Positions 43,021 to 55,986 are shown, numbered from the stretch's first letter. The stretch is DNA of 64,000 nucleotides from Arion vulgaris (GCA_020796225.1 CM036771.1:27758176-27822175), one strand, 5' to 3'. Made by a program: numbers and translations. Notes: a model not told the origin generated them from the letters alone.

Positions 43021-43700
43021 GGTCTGGTGGTGGTGGCGGTGGTGGTGGTGGTAGAGGGCGGGCTGGGTTTTTTGTGTGAATAGAATTAGTGTTAAAGCTA
43101 TTGCTTTTCGTAGGTCTAGGATCCGTTTAGGGAAGTGTCTAGAAAAGGCTGAGAATGTTCCTTCTCCGGATCAAACTCAAAATGTACGGTAAAGCAAGGC
43201 CGACAATGTACGGATCAGACAGGAAGTCCGGGTCCTGAACATTGGCGAAGGCCGATACTTTACACGGTGTTTTATACGAGTAAGACGCCGTCCGAGGACA
43301 AGCCCCGAGAAATATTTCTCAGTCAGAACGGGCAAAGCAGCGTAACTCACTGTCCTGGCGTAGATCACAAAGCCCAAATATACGGCAAAGTTGATCGTAA
43401 AGGAGTAGATCCGAAAGGATCGTACCTAGGGAAAGTTCACCTTAGTAAATCAAAAGCTGGCTGAAAACGGACGGGCGGGCCTAGTCACCATGGGCGCACA
43501 ATCGTCCGACGTAGATCACTCCGTTCTTGCCAGTGGACCAATTATACATCACAATAAGAATGACCAAAATTGGCCGTAAAGAACGATCGCAGAAAAAGAA
43601 GAACAATCCTTTATTGCCAAATGTCTTTATTAATTCAAAGATAGATCTCGGATTGCCGTGGCGGTGGTGGTGGGGTGGTTATGGTGCAGCCACCGCCTTA
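43021..43700. other. Unassigned segment between two GGT-rich tracts
   Basis: GGTGGTGGTGGCGGTGGTGG lies at 43026-43050 and GGCGGTGGTGGTGGGG at 43661-43676. Between them is about 600 bp of balanced composition, unlike both neighbours, with repeated CCGA, GTACGG and AAAGTTGATCGTAAAGGAGT-like text. Frames are short and no domain was recognised. It may be an unknown element. Confidence 0.4.
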
Positions 43701-45007
43701 TAATTTTGTTTTGGTAGCTTTTTTAGTTTTTGTATTTGATAATATGATATATTTTATGTGAGTTTACTTATTGATTGATTGCTTTTCTTGTTAGTTAGGT
43801 AACTCGCAACCAAGTTAGCAATTTACTTGTTTGATTGATGTTTTAATATGCTGGTTGATTTTTTTTATAGTGTGTTGCTTGAATGCGTAATAAATTATTT
43901 TACTTGGTTTTTTTTTGGGTCTAAACTGTCTGGTATTTTTATTGTCTAATTATTAAATTATGCTGACGGCTGTTTGGTTAACTGGTTATTTTGTTGATTG
44001 ATTGGGTATATTGCTGGCTGATATGTTATTTAGCTTTTATGAGTGCGTTGCTTTGATTCTTGCATGTGCTGGTTTGAGAATATGCAACATTATCTTCTTC
44101 TGTCTGCCTTTTTCTCTCTCGTTTTTGTTACCAATGTAACATCGAAATGCAGCTTATCATTATTAGTTCATTATTGATTGTTGATTACAAAGAATTGACC
44201 ACTCGTCGGTGGATTCTGCGATGCCACCTAATGAGGCCCCATCTTGACCCCCACAATTTAGTCTGGCCTTCTCCCTCAGTTTGTTCAGCTTGGTTAGACC
44301 ACATCCAACTATAAACTCAAGAGTTGGCTGTGGTTAGACCTGCCAGAAGTTCCCGCCGACATAGCATGAAGGGATCCTAAAGGCACACAACCCTCCAACC
44401 ACGATAAGGTAGTCTAATGTGGGGTGAAAGAGAACAATCTGGACAGTTTCGAACCGGAGAATTATAGACATTGGAATTGAAAGTAGTAGCCTATTCAGAA
44501 ACGATGTTTATGGAATTATGTGATCGACCAGAGAAAACTATAAACAACTATAAACAGTGCTAGAGTCTGTCTGTGGATCGACACATCATGATTGTGACTT
44601 GTTTCAATAATGGAGCCATTTTGGCAAACATGTTGATTTTGTTATTCATATCATATTTTTTTACCGTGAAACAATTTATTATCTTTGTTTTTGTCTTCAT
44701 CTTAAACTATAGGACTACAATTTTTTGAAACCAGACATTTTTTTATGTTGAGATAAACATATTTTGGACCAGAATTAAATGGATACTAAACGCCGCACTT
44801 AGCGAAATCCTACAAAATTAGAATTCGTATAATGAACGCCGAACCGATCCATTGTTTCATGACAGACTAGACATATATTATATATAATCCTCATAGTCAT
44901 TTCACTTACACCTTACAAAAATTGAAGCAGAATTAAGAACTTGTTTGTCTCATTTTCTCATCAGTTTTCAATGTTCTTTTGTATGCAGTAATTTCGTAAT
45001 AATCATA
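43701..45007. other. AT-rich DNA upstream of the reductase gene
   Basis: No domain recognised. A small hairpin (arms 44298-44310 and 44322-44334, one mismatch) lies between direct copies of TGGTTAGACC. No TATA box with convincing spacing was identified before the reductase start at 45008. Confidence 0.45.
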
Positions 45008-45065
45008 ATGGCGATTTCACGATTTTTAAAATTGAATAATACAGGGTTCAAAATGCCTGCAATTG
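45008..45065 (+). CDS. Aldo-keto reductase exon 1
   Basis: Encodes MAISRFLKLNNTGFKMPAI and the first base of a Gly codon, then the donor G|GTAAGT (45066-45071). It is too short to show as an ORF. It supplies the N-terminal strand that exon 2 lacks. Confidence 0.9.
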
Positions 45066-48000
45066 GTAAGTTTATTATTTTAAAATAATAGTAATCTACT
45101 TTAGTAATCTACTAAAAGTAAAAGTATAAAATTGTTTTTTTTTTAAAGTTTACTAGCTAAAACAAACAACTAGTACTTTAACTACTTAAAGTCTACACTT
45201 CTTGACTTCTACTACTTACTCTTCCTACATTCTCTGATTGATTCTGAGTCTCTTCTACAGACTACACACTACAAGTCAGACTGGCTACAGCCTACACTAG
45301 TACGTCAACAGTTAACAGTACTGAGTACTCAGTACAGTTTGAGTTAGAGTACACTGACTCAGTGTAACACTGACTCAATTGTCAATATTTTTTTGATCAT
45401 GTCAATGAATTCAATATTCAAGTGTGTGTGTTACTGTTACTTTACCACACTTACAGTACAGTGTGACGTGTCTTACAACTTACACTTTTTACAGTAACAG
45501 ACTGTTTGACTGTTGGAACTCACACTATTCACATTGACTCTGAGATTGAGATGAACTGATTATTGAATATCATCAACTAGATCATTATCATGTGAATGTG
45601 TCGTCACGTTTAGAAGTTATCATCAATGATCATGATGACATGTAGTTGTTGTAAAGTCTCTATTCCGTAGTGATGATTGTGACCATCTCTGAAAGTTGGA
45701 TATAACCCACTAAAAATTCAGTATCCTTAAGGGGGGCAAGTGTTGATAATTTCTATTTTCAATATGGAACCTAATATAGTGTGAAGGTATAATTAAACCA
45801 TAACATTAACTTGCTACCTTTTTTTCTGTGTATGTTAAAATTCAGAGAACTGACAGAGAAGAGAACAAATGGATCTATCCAAAAAGAACTCAAAATGGAA
45901 GAAAACTGGCTGATGCTACAAATAAAAATGAGCAAATTGAAGTATTTTTGGACATATAAAGAAACACGAAGGGTTGGAGAAGACCATTATAGAAGGAGGC
46001 ATGCCGGCAAAGAGGAGAAGAGGAAGACCACAGAGAAGATGGATTCAGGATATATCTGATATATAAGACAGAGAGAAAATATTTGAAAGCATAACTTCAT
46101 GGCAGGAAGAGCACCAGCATCTGAGATGATAACAAATACCAGGTACAAAGATTTGTCGAGATTCATGATCACCTACGCCAGCCAGCACGGCACCTGATGA
46201 TAGTAACAATAAAGATACTTTCTGGTGATTTTTTCCATTGTTCAATAAGAGAAATCTATTTTATCATTTCAAGTGGCTAACATGTATTCTGCCTATGAAG
46301 CTTTCCACAACAAAATATCGAGGAGGAAGACCAAGGAAAAGGTGGATAGATAAAGTAGTTGAATCCTGCCAGGGGAGTAAGAAAACCATCACACAATTCA
46401 CCAAAGAAGCGCAAGGCAAATACATAAAACCACGACACTGGGTTCACAACCCGGTAACAGTGTGCTGACAAAAGAAGAAGAACATGTATTCATAGTTTAT
46501 TCTAAATTTGCAAGTGAGAAATTGGGCAAAATATATTGTTTTTTAAAATATGTTGCTTCAAACACCACCTTTTTCAGTTTATATCACACTTGATAAAAGA
46601 TGCAGAGAACAAATTCCTGCTATGGGAAATTCTGAGGTCCAAGCACAAATATATGAAAACATGCAAGATGGTGATGCTGTAGCATACACAGATGAGTCAG
46701 TGGTTCAGGCAAGCAAAGTGCTTGAGCCTTCACAGCAAGCTTAAGAAGCAAAACGTTTCAGGAGACAAGTGGTGCTTTTGCTGTAACAAGTAAATTTACA
46801 ATGACGGCGACCACAGCTTTAAGTTGGCTTGGCACGAGGTAATACAAACATTCATATATTCTAAGTGACTCAAGAACATACTCAAGAAAATCCACTCTGG
46901 CTACATATGACAGGAATGACTGGACACACTAAACACATTCAAAATGATCCATATAACATTTCTTTTATACTGGGTCATGCGGTCAAGAAGGGCAATAAGC
47001 GAGCAGATCGGCAGGCTAACACAGCAGTAATCGATGGACAGGCAATGGGCAGGTCAGACATCAGTAAGGCCATAGGAGAAGCAGATAGAATTGATGATTT
47101 TTTTACAGACAATTATGAATCCACATTCTTATTCAGAGTGAAGGAGATGAGGCTGAAACCAGGAACTGCCAGATATGAACACTTTGCTAGTTGTACAAGA
47201 TATTTTATAAATCAACACAGAACAGAAGTGATTAATTCCTTTACACTGATGGAAATGTTGAAGAGGAGATCTGAGCACCTATGGATCTGTCAGGAGGGCA
47301 ATGCTGATGATCCTCACTAATCACAAATGTTGTTTTATTTTCCTTGTGAAGTAGGAATTAAGAGGTGATCAAGCATTAGGCATATTAGTCTCCTCAGCTT
47401 ACTTAAAGTACCATTTCTAATTTTTTCTTTTCTTCTTTCATAATCCCACCCTAGGATGGCCATATACAATAGTTCTTCATCATAATTAAAAATAACTTAT
47501 ACAGTCATCATCAAGGTGTGTATCAGGACGTTGCTCTCTTTGCAACGCATCTGAAATTCACTCTGTCTCTAGCCAGTTCACCCACTTCATCGATGGTCAT
47601 ATTCATGGTTTCTTTAATATCTTGTAGCACTTATGCAGTATGATACCAATACATGTATATTGCAAAACTTTCTTCCAAACCTGTGTAACTCTGTCATACT
47701 TAGGAACAAGATAATATAACTCTACCTAAACAAATATGATTAAGTAACTCCAACTGCACACAGGGAAGATAACATATTCTACACACACAGACAAGTAAAC
47801 ATAAGACAAGGTAATAGTTCCAACTACACACACTTTCCTCCTCTTCATTCACTCTTAGACATCAACATGAATGTGTTCATAGAAAGTGGTTGTCTGCCTT
47901 CGAGTTGTCAAGATCTCCAAAGAATTTGTCATGCAATGGCACCTCACACGCTGGACATCTTTGTAAAAGATGTTCATAAATCATTTTTTGAGTACTCCAG

Positions 48001-50062
48001 TCACACTTATCATTAGTTCCAACCTTGAGCTTATTGAAAGATGTTATCTCTGTGTGTTGTGGCCTGTTTGTAGTCTGCATATTACAACTTGCTCCTTTCT
48101 GTTAAACTTGTAATGGGGAGCATTTGTATGGTCGCCCTGATGTTCTTTCTCTCTTTATCATGTATTTTTTGTGTAACAAATCTCTTTGCCTTTTTATAGT
48201 TTATGCTGATATCAGGTTGTGGTAGTTTTTTTTTCTTTCCTTTGCCAATCTGTCCAGCTCATCATTGCCAGGAATGTTGCAGTGAGGTAGAATCCATTGT
48301 AGTGCAGCTATTTTAAATATATGGAATAGTCTGTATAGGTCATCTCTTAGGTTCTTTATTTCTGCATTGTTATGACTCATTGATGCTGCAACTACAGATA
48401 GTATATCAGTAAAAAGAACTATTTGACGTTTGGGCTTTCCTCTCTTGTTAAGGTTTCTGCTGCAACTTTCAATGCATCTGCTTCTGCTCTAAAGTTTCTT
48501 GAAAATTTACCTGTTACTACTGACAATTTTTTCTGTTTGCAGTTACTTAGATTCATTTTCGATTGCATTAGTTGCTTATCTGTGTATAAAAGTCCAGATG
48601 TTGGTAGGTTAGATTTTCTTGATAAATTTCTGCATTTTGGCTCTCTTTTGTAGTTTCATCTGACTGCTCTGTCTCTTAGTACAAGAAAAGCTCTGAGGTG
48701 TCAGAGAGTTTCTTTTTTTCTCTCCAGATTTGGAGTTTGTATGCTGTATTGATGATTTTGTAATTGGTGTAGTATTGTTGGTATCTGCTCTCATATTTAT
48801 TTTCATTGTTGCTACAAAGTTTCTTCATTTCAGATGTCCTCTTCGAAAGTCAATTATTCTCTGGTATATCTGGTGATCTGTTCAACTTTTTAATTTCTCA
48901 GATTGTTCCTCAGCCTTGCCGTCTCTCCTATCTATCATCCATTGGCTGAGGACATATGCATTTTTCTTCTAGCTCTGTAATGGGTGTTGACTTGTTATGA
49001 CACATAGAAACAATAGTATAACTCTACATTTACAGCCAGGTTACAATATAACTTTAGACTTCCCACATATTTCATTTTTAATCATTGCTTTTTGTCTGCA
49101 AATTGCAAATATAATTTCAATGTTGAACTTGAAAGTAGAAATTGCATGTAATTAACAGTAGTTTCTATTACCATTTTCAATTAGGTTTTGGAACTTACAT
49201 GCTAAAAGGAGATGCACTAAAAGATGCTTTAGATTACGCTTTGTTTGTGGGTTATCGGCACATAGATACGGCAGTTGTTTATGGCAATGAAGAAGAAATC
49301 GGCCAAGTTGTTAATGACAGACAACGGGCTGGAAAGTTGGAACGTAAGGATGTGTTTATTACTTCAAAGGTGCCTTACTTTTGTATGAGAAGACAGGCTG
49401 TGCTGGAAAGTGTGCAGAAGTCATTACACAGTTTAAAGACAAATTATCTTGACATGCTTTTGATTCATCATCCATGGGCTTCTCAAAAAAATGAAAAGGC
49501 TGTGGTAACATTTGATCATGTAGATTTGCCTGAGACCTGGAGTGCTCTTACATCTGTGTTTAAAGGAGGTCAAGCCTCTAACATAGGTGTATCCAACTTC
49601 ACCATCAAGCAATTAGAAAAGATTATATCATCTTCTGGTGTACCTCCGGCAAATGTTCAACTTGAATGTCATGCTTATCTTCAGCAATCCAGATTGAAAG
49701 CATTATGTGACTCAAAAAACATTATTGTTTCTGCTTATGCTCCCCTTGGTGCACCAAACCGCCCCAGCCGCCATAGTCAGAACAATGACAGCCTTCTGAC
49801 TGACCCTGTAATCGTTAACATTGCTGAAAGCTACAAGAAAACACCTGCTCAAATTTTGTTGCATTTTTTACTGCGAAGAGGGTTTGTGGTTTTACCAAAG
49901 AGTGGAACAAAAGCTAGAATTAAAGAGAATTTAGACTGCTTAAACTTCACTATTACAAATAAAGATTTTGAAAACATTTTAGGTTTAGATAAGGGCATAC
50001 GGTTTTTTAAGTTTTTATACATGAAGGGTCATCCTGAGTATTTTTCAGATGAGGATTTTTAA
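45008..50062 (+). CDS. Aldo-keto reductase, two exons, 311 aa
   Basis: Exon 1 is 45008-45065 and exon 2 is 49185-50062; joining them in phase 1 gives KMPAIGFGTYMLKGD, the standard family start. The length, 311 residues, fits the 300-330 of the family. The catalytic tetrad is all visible: Asp47 (YRHIDTA), Tyr52 (VVYGNEEEIG), Lys81 (VFITSKVPY) and His114 (DMLLIHHPW). Later landmarks are GVSNFTIKQLE, QLECHAYLQQ, VSAYAPLG and the NADPH-contact stretch VLPKSGTKARIKENL. Members are cytosolic (alpha/beta)8-barrel enzymes that reduce carbonyl groups with NADPH; the substrate cannot be told from sequence. The start ATG has A at -3 and G at +4. The ORF is unbroken, so the gene is probably functional. 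No canonical AATAAA was seen shortly after the stop. Confidence 0.92.
45840..46203 (+). mobile_element. LINE-B 3' fragment in the reductase intron
   Basis: The plus strand encodes GSIQKELKMEENWLM, KLKYFWTYKETRR, a KEEKRKTTEKMDSGY block, then a frameshifted tail ending in the terminus CAGCACGGCACCTGATGA. It is the same terminus as at 24648. Confidence 0.7.
46300..46482 (+). mobile_element. LINE-C 3' end in the reductase intron
   Basis: Encodes RGGRPRKRWIDKVVESCQGS, TITQFTKEAQGK and KPRHWVHNPV, then CAGTGTGCTGACAAAAGAAG and a GAA tail. It matches the last 180 bp of 25517-26303. Confidence 0.75.
46550..47330 (+). mobile_element. LINE RNase H fragment in the reductase intron
   Basis: Decayed frames show AVAYTDESVV (first Asp block), FILGHAVKKGNKRADRQA (last active-site block), VIDGQAMGRSDISKAI and a C-terminal SEHLWICQEGNADD. 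The C-terminus parallels LINE-D (SEHLWVCPECND). It is inactive. Confidence 0.7.
47503..47640 (-). mobile_element. LINE-F 3' end, inverted, in the reductase intron
   Basis: The minus strand repeats the last 130 bp of the 12179-13378 element: AAACCATGAATATGACCATC, GAAGTGGGTGAACTGG, GAGCAACGTCC and the terminus CACCTTGATGATGA. Copies of this family therefore sit in introns of both host genes. Confidence 0.78.
47877..48985 (-). mobile_element. LINE-E thumb and RNase H fragment in the reductase intron
   Basis: The minus strand shows the thumb (ICPQPMDDR), AEADALKVAAETL, ASMSHNNAEIKNLRDDL, LQWILPHCNIPGNDELDRLA and a tail with KCDWSTQKMIYEHLLQRCPAC. Block order matches 8330-6325. Many stops are present. 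Confidence 0.72.
49185..50062 (+). CDS. Aldo-keto reductase exon 2
   Basis: The acceptor TTTTCAATTAG ends at 49184. The exon carries the remaining 291 residues and the TAA stop. An open frame extends upstream to 49142 through intron sequence, but the residues there are not part of the protein. Confidence 0.92.
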
Positions 50063-50289
50063 TATAAATTTATGCAGATATATTTTTTATATTGAATAAT
50101 GTTGTTTGTATGATCTATTTGCACTAAAATTAGGACACATAAAAAAGTGATAAATGTTTGGAAGCTGTAACACTTTAACTGGCGATGGTAATCATGTGTT
50201 CTCATCATCATCATGTTAATACATGATCTTGACACTGCACAACTCCCTGTATGTAATTCTTTTTGTTAGTTTTGAGTTTATATATATGG

Positions 50290-51180
50290 CCTTTTTCGTC
50301 TTTACAGACGATCAATTGGCAAGTGTTTTACTGTGACAACTTCTGAGTTTTCGCTTTTCTCTCTTGTCGTCAGCTCATACATAAGTCTCTTCTCAAAAGA
50401 CTCTGTGCCCTTTCGCAATTTGGCTTTCCACACAACTCTGTCATCGGCTAGTCTTTCCCATGTGCTGGGACCTATAGAAAAGTTTTTATTGAGGCTTTGC
50501 AGACATCTTTATATCTGAGCAGTGGTCTGCCCTGGTGCCTCTTCCTCCGAAAGTTCACAGAACAACATTTGTTTTGGTATGTGACAAGTTTCCATGCTTC
50601 TCACATGCCCCAACCATCTTAGTCGTCTACTGCTGAGCATGCCCATGATGGAAGGCAGATTTGCACATTGCAGTACTTCAGAGTTGGTTATCTTGTTGTA
50701 CCACCTGATGTTCATAATCTTGCGAGACATCGAAGGTGAAAGATGTTAAGTCTCCTCTCGTGTCTTGAGTAGGCTGTCCATGTTTCTGAGCCATATAGTA
50801 AAGAACTAATTACACAGGCTCGATATATTTGAATCTTCGTCTGCAATGTCAGTTTTGTGTTGTCCCACACTCGCTTTGATAGTTTGCGAATGTAGTAGCC
50901 GAATCCTTAAACGAGCGTGATTTCTTCATCAAGAGAAAGGCTGGCAGTGACCATGGACCCAAGATAGCAGAATTTTTTAACTGGTGTTAGATGGTTGCCA
51001 TTTAAAGTGATATTTGTTGTGTTACCTCCCTGATATAAAACAACTGTTTTGGAGACACTTATAGTCAGAGAAAATAGGTCGCATGCCTTGGACAAATTAT
51101 TGATTAGGCATTGCAGTGTAGTCTCTCTGTGGGCCACTAAGGCAGCACCGTCAGCGAAAAGGAGGTCCTTCTTTATTATG
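50290..51180 (-). mobile_element. LINE-G RT fragment with altered catalytic core
   Basis: The minus strand encodes LLFADGAALVAHRETTLQCL, in which the usual FADD is FADG, then FSLTISVSKTVVLYQ, FCYLGSMVTASLSLDEEI, SLLYGSETWTAYSRHERRLN, MNIRWYNKITNSEVL and RRLRWLGHVRSME. Loss of the second catalytic Asp would alone inactivate it, and frameshifts follow. It lies about 230 bp beyond the reductase stop in the opposite orientation. Confidence 0.78.
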
Positions 51181-51184
51181 ATAA

Positions 51185-51955
51185 AATGAGTTTATATATT
51201 GTTCAGATATTTTGTAGCTTTTCTCTTGTCCCATGAATTTGTCATGATGTTCTCAAACCATCTTCTTCTCATAATGTGCACAAGAAATGAGTGCTAATTT
51301 CCTCTGGTCTCTATTATAATAACTTTTGTTTGTATATTGGTTTCCCTAGGCCTGTCCTCATAGTACATTTTTCTGTTAATGGTATTCTCTAAATTCTTTT
51401 GTAATATCACATATATCTGACTTCTAGAGATTTTCTTGTTTGTTTATTTATCTATTATTCACTTCAGTTTGACAAAATTGACACTTCTTAGCATTAAACA
51501 ATTCTTGTTCTCAAAAACATTGACATGGTCTTGTTGCACTGCCTTCAATTTTCTAGAATAATGCTTTTACCTGTTTTATTCTAATCATTCTTTTTAAGTT
51601 TATCTTCTATTTGATGTTATCAAATAGTTCTTAGATATTTAAATGTCATCTTTTTTTAAAATGTGTGTTTGTTTAAATCGGCAACAGGTAAGGAAAATAC
51701 CACTACAGAGAGAAATATAGATATGTGCTAGAGAGATGAGAAATTGAAACGTAATATAAAGGAAAAGACATTGACAAATAACATTTAAAAAAAAATAACA
51801 TTATTGCATTTAAAAAAGAAAATCCATGTGTTTTAAAAAGGTAAATAACATAACATTGAGAAAAGTAAATATATCATAGAGACAGAAAAGTAGTTGAATG
51901 TATACATAGCAAGATTTGAGAGACAAAAAGAACACAGTTACATTGAAATACAAAA
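51185..51955. other. AT-rich DNA, nothing recognised
   Basis: Homopolymer-rich, without domain or repeat-family match. Confidence 0.5.
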
Positions 51956-51959
51956 TTAT

Positions 51960-54900
51960 AAAGTAATTACTGTTTCTTTGCTGCAGTATTTTGAGGCATC
52001 CACAATTGCCTGTTGTTCGGCTCTAAAATTTGTTGATAGTTCTCCAGTGGCACTTGAGTTTGTTAGTGTAGTGCCATCTTGGAGTATAATGATGGTTCCG
52101 GCCCCTCCTTTCCTCACTGACGTGTCTGATGATCCGTCTGTGTATATATGGGTCCACTCGGGATGGGGTATGAGGTGTCAATGTGTTCTAGTGTCTTTGC
52201 TCTCAAGATGGGACCCGTTTCTTCACCCTTTTTGTCTACATTTGGAATTGTTGTTGAATGGTACTATCATTTCCCAGGTTGCTGGGTCTTTTGAGAGGAT
52301 GTCCATGTTTTTGCAGAGAGTGATTTTGACAAGTGATGGAAGCTGTGTCTTTTATGCGGTTTTTGGTTGGTTCGTTGATTGTTTGGTGCATGGGGTTATT
52401 TTCTGTGTGTTTGAACTTTTCTGATAGTGTGAGTATTTTTTGTTCCCTGCGTCGTCCCAGGCTCTCAATGCCAGCAGTTGCTTCCAGATCTTTGATTTGT
52501 GTACTTCTCAGACCTTCGGGGATGATTCTGAGGCCTGTGTTCTGTATTTTATCTAGCTTGTGTAGATTTGTTTGTGCTGCGGTTGTGTAGGCTCCTGTGC
52601 CATACTCCAGTTTTGGACATACATATCCTGTGTATATTTGGCCTGTAGTGTTTGCATCTGCGCCCCAGTGGGTTCCTGCTAGTTTTTTCATGAGTCTTAA
52701 TCTTATTGTGGCTTTCCTTTGTGTTTCTTCTATGTGGGGACCCCATGTGAGTCTTTTGTCGAATTTTATTCCTAGATAGGTAGGATTGTCCTCCTTTGGT
52801 AGTGGTTTGTTGTCCAGGTATAAGTCGACTTGTTCAGGTTTTGTAGAGAGTGAGAACAGTGTTGACACTGTCTTGTTTTGGTTTATTGTGACCCCCAAGT
52901 GTCTGCCCATTTCTTTACTGCATTTATGGCTCCTTACATTCTGATCTTGGCAGTTCCTATGTATTCTGTTTGGGTCCATATGGTCAAGTCGTCTGCATGG
53001 AGTGCCTTGTGAATGTTAGATGTAAATTGTTTGGGGAAATCATTGATAAAAAGGATGAAGAGTGTAGGGGATATTGCACTTCCCTGTGGAACCCTATCTT
53101 CTAGTCTGACCAGCTTGCTTCTGTGTCCTTCCAGTTTGACTCTTGCACATCGTCTGTGTAGGAAATCTCTGATCCATGTGTACATGTGACCTTTGATCCC
53201 GCTTTGTGCTAGTTTTAGCAGGAGTCCTTTTTCCAGACTTTGTCGAAGGCTTTAGTCAGGTCGAAGAAGGTGGCCATCAGCTTGTGTTTATTCTGGAAGG
53301 CATCTTCAATTTCTTGGGCAAGATAGGTGGTTTGGTCATCTGTGCTTCTGTGTTTTCTGAAGCCTGATTGGCAGTCATCAAGTATTTTCTTTTCCTCTAG
53401 AAAGTTAAGCAGCCTGTTGTTTACGAGTCGCTCCATTGTTTTCCCAAGGCAGCTGAGGAGGCTTATGGGACGGTAGCTTTCTTTGTTTTCCTTGGGCTTG
53501 CCTTTTTTGCTATAGGGATTATTTCCGCCTCCTTCCATTCCTTTGGATATACTCCTTGCATCCAAGATTGGTTTATCAGGTCCAGGAGGTGTTGTCTGCC
53601 ACCTGTTCCTAGGTTTATTATCATTTCGTTTGTCACCCCATCTGGTCCTGGTGCCTTTTTTTTCTTTAGTTTTTTATTGCGCTGTCCAGTTCTTTGAGAG
53701 AGAAAGGTTTGTTCATTGTGTCATGTTTGTCTGCAAGTTGTTTGTTTATTTTTTTAGTTCTTTTTTGTTTCTGATTTTGATTTTGGACATATGTATGTTG
53801 CTTTCTTTTGCAAAGCCATCCGCAAGAATGTTTGCAGCTATTTTGCCCGTGTAGGTTTTCCCTCCATCTTCTATGACTGTGCAGGCATGGCTGGTGGTGT
53901 TTTCTTCATTTAGGCTCTTTACAAGCTGCCATAGTTTTGTGCTGTCTTTTTCCATGTTTAGGGTTGCTATTTTTTCCTGCCAACTTTTCCTAATGCATGT
54001 GAGTTTTCTTTTCTGTATATGGCTTGGTGTTTGTTGTGTTCTGTGACATTTGTGTCAGATGGGTCTTGTTCCATTTTTGTTCGTGCTGTTGTGGCTTTTT
54101 CATGTGATTGTTGCAGTTTGTTTGGCCAAAAGGGTTCGTAGTGTTTTCTTCTTCCTCTGGGTATTGATTTTTGTGCTGCTTTTAGTATGATGTTTGTGAG
54201 TGTTGTAATGTTTTTCTGGATGTTGTTTGTTGTGTGGGTTTCTGTCAGTTTTCCTTCAGTTAGGTTTCTGTGCAGGTTCCAGTTTGCATTTTTGTAGTTC
54301 CAGCTGACTATTTTTTTTCTGTTTTCTGGTGACTTGAGCTTTCCTACAGTAATAATGATTGGTTTGTGGTCGCTTCCTCCTAGTTGTTTCATCACCTCTC
54401 TTTCTGCACGTCTCTGGATGTCTTCTGTAGCTATTGCCAGATCGGGTGTGCTTTGTGTTCTCCATACTCTTGAGTAGAAAGTTTGCTCTGAATCAGGTTT
54501 GTGTATGAGTAGGTTTTCCATCATCCATTCCTCTACTTCATCTCCTCTTGAATCCATAGTAGCATATCCCCCAGCTGGGGAGTGGCTGTTAAAGTCGCCT
54601 AGGATTATTTGGTTCTTCTCAGCTGTATGTATGCTCTCTAGTTCTAATTTCTTATTGTTTGGGCAGTAGTAGTTTGTAACATGTATTGGTTCTGGGAGGA
54701 CATGTATTTTGACTGTTAGGTATTTGGCTTCACATGTACTTCTGGAGTACACCTGTGGTTTCTGAGGCTGCGATGTTGTTTTTACTAGTGATGATGCCTC
54801 CTTGTGTCCGTCTCTATCCAGTCTGTATGTCTCATAGCCTCTGATGTAGAAGCGGCAGTTTTTATTTAGGTGTGTTTCCTGTATGCATATGATGTCGATC

Positions 54901-55545
54901 TGTTGTTCGTGTAGGAATTTTTGCAGTTCGAGTTTCTTTCTGGCAACGCCTTCTGCATTCCATTGCATAATCTTTAGTGTGCTGTTCTTGTTTTGACCAG
55001 TGGCATTACTCTGCTTAATCCTGGTTCTTCGATGCGCAGAGCTACTGTCAGTAGCTTGGGGTGGATCTCTTTGAGGCTTGGGATCCGGCGCTGCTCCCGC
55101 CTGGCAGCAGTCCACAGGAGCAACCCCATATCTAAGTAAATATCTGAGCATACTCACTAACCGTATTGTGCGTTGATGTCTTTTTCCATTTCTGGGTGCC
55201 CACGCCATTCTGGCTGACATGTCCGTCTTCAGTGGGGAAGTTATGGAGTCTTCCTATCCATGTCCTGGCTCTTCCCAACACTGCCTGCCAGGCATCAGAG
55301 GTTTTAGGTGTTACCTTCTCCGCTTTTTTCAACCAAGGTGAGCTCCTGGTGTGATCTTGGCGGGGATCTGGATTTGTCCACACACAGGTGGGCCATGCAT
55401 CCGCTTCACCTATTGGGGATCACACCTCCCCAGAAATTTTTGTCTGGCTTATCCCAGCCATAGCCTGGTATTTTACCCCTTCCGGCATTGGGAGCCCAGT
55501 TATAGCGCTGGGGACTCGCTTGTCAGAGCCGTGTTAGTTTAAGAC
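51960..55545 (-). mobile_element. Long LINE-E copy: EN, RT, thumb and start of RNase H
   Basis: The minus strand has a 5' leader (55545-55220), then a frame (55220-53967) with an APE-type endonuclease: LKIMQWNAEGVARKKLEL, IDIICIQETHL, IILGDFNSHSPAG, STPDLAI and GGSDHKPIII. RT follows in broken frames: ESYRPISLLSCLGKTMERLV, DCQSGFRKHRSTDDQT, FFDLTKAFDKVW, VPQGSAISPTLFILFINDFP and LHADDLTIWTQ (YADD position reads HADD). The thumb (TYLGIKFDKRLTWGPHIEE) and the RNase H start (HIYTDGSSDTSVRKGGAG) follow. It stops at about 51960, inside RNase H. Frameshifts show it is inactive. Confidence 0.88.
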
Positions 55546-55549
55546 GGGA

Positions 55550-55910
55550 GCACCACGTGAAGGTACAGTTGACTTGACTGCAGGCATTTCTCATTATTTA
55601 GATGAGGCCTATAACAGTCCTTGCTCCCCATTTGTGAATACAACACATGACAGGCCAACAACACTGCATGCAGTATCTCGCTGCCCTACTTTTATTACGT
55701 CACATGTATGTATACTCTACGCTCTGTTGTGAGGGACTAGATTTAAAAAAACAATTCCGTTTCTATATTTCATACTTTGAAGCGCTGTCAAACTGTACTA
55801 TACTTGAACACTTCCCAGATCCTTTCATTAACTGGAACAATTAAATATGGTTAATAACGAAAGAATTACCCCTCAGAAGATAAAATGGCAAATAAACGCC
55901 AAGAGTTAGC

Positions 55911-55912
<2 letters not shown>
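55550..55912. other. No feature recognised
   Basis: Short frames only, with no domain or repeat match. Confidence 0.4.
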
Positions 55913-55985
<73 letters not shown>

Positions 55986-55986
55986 A
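55913..55986. repeat. (TA)n(CA)n microsatellite
   Basis: About 29 TA pairs followed by six or seven CA pairs. Confidence 0.97.

Noticed and set aside
49142..49184. N-terminal extension of the reductase frame
   Set aside because: This is intron sequence before the TTAG acceptor. The first exon at 45008 gives the family's normal N-terminus.
51894..52424. 176-codon plus-strand frame
   Set aside because: Antisense shadow of the LINE-E RNase H and thumb region.
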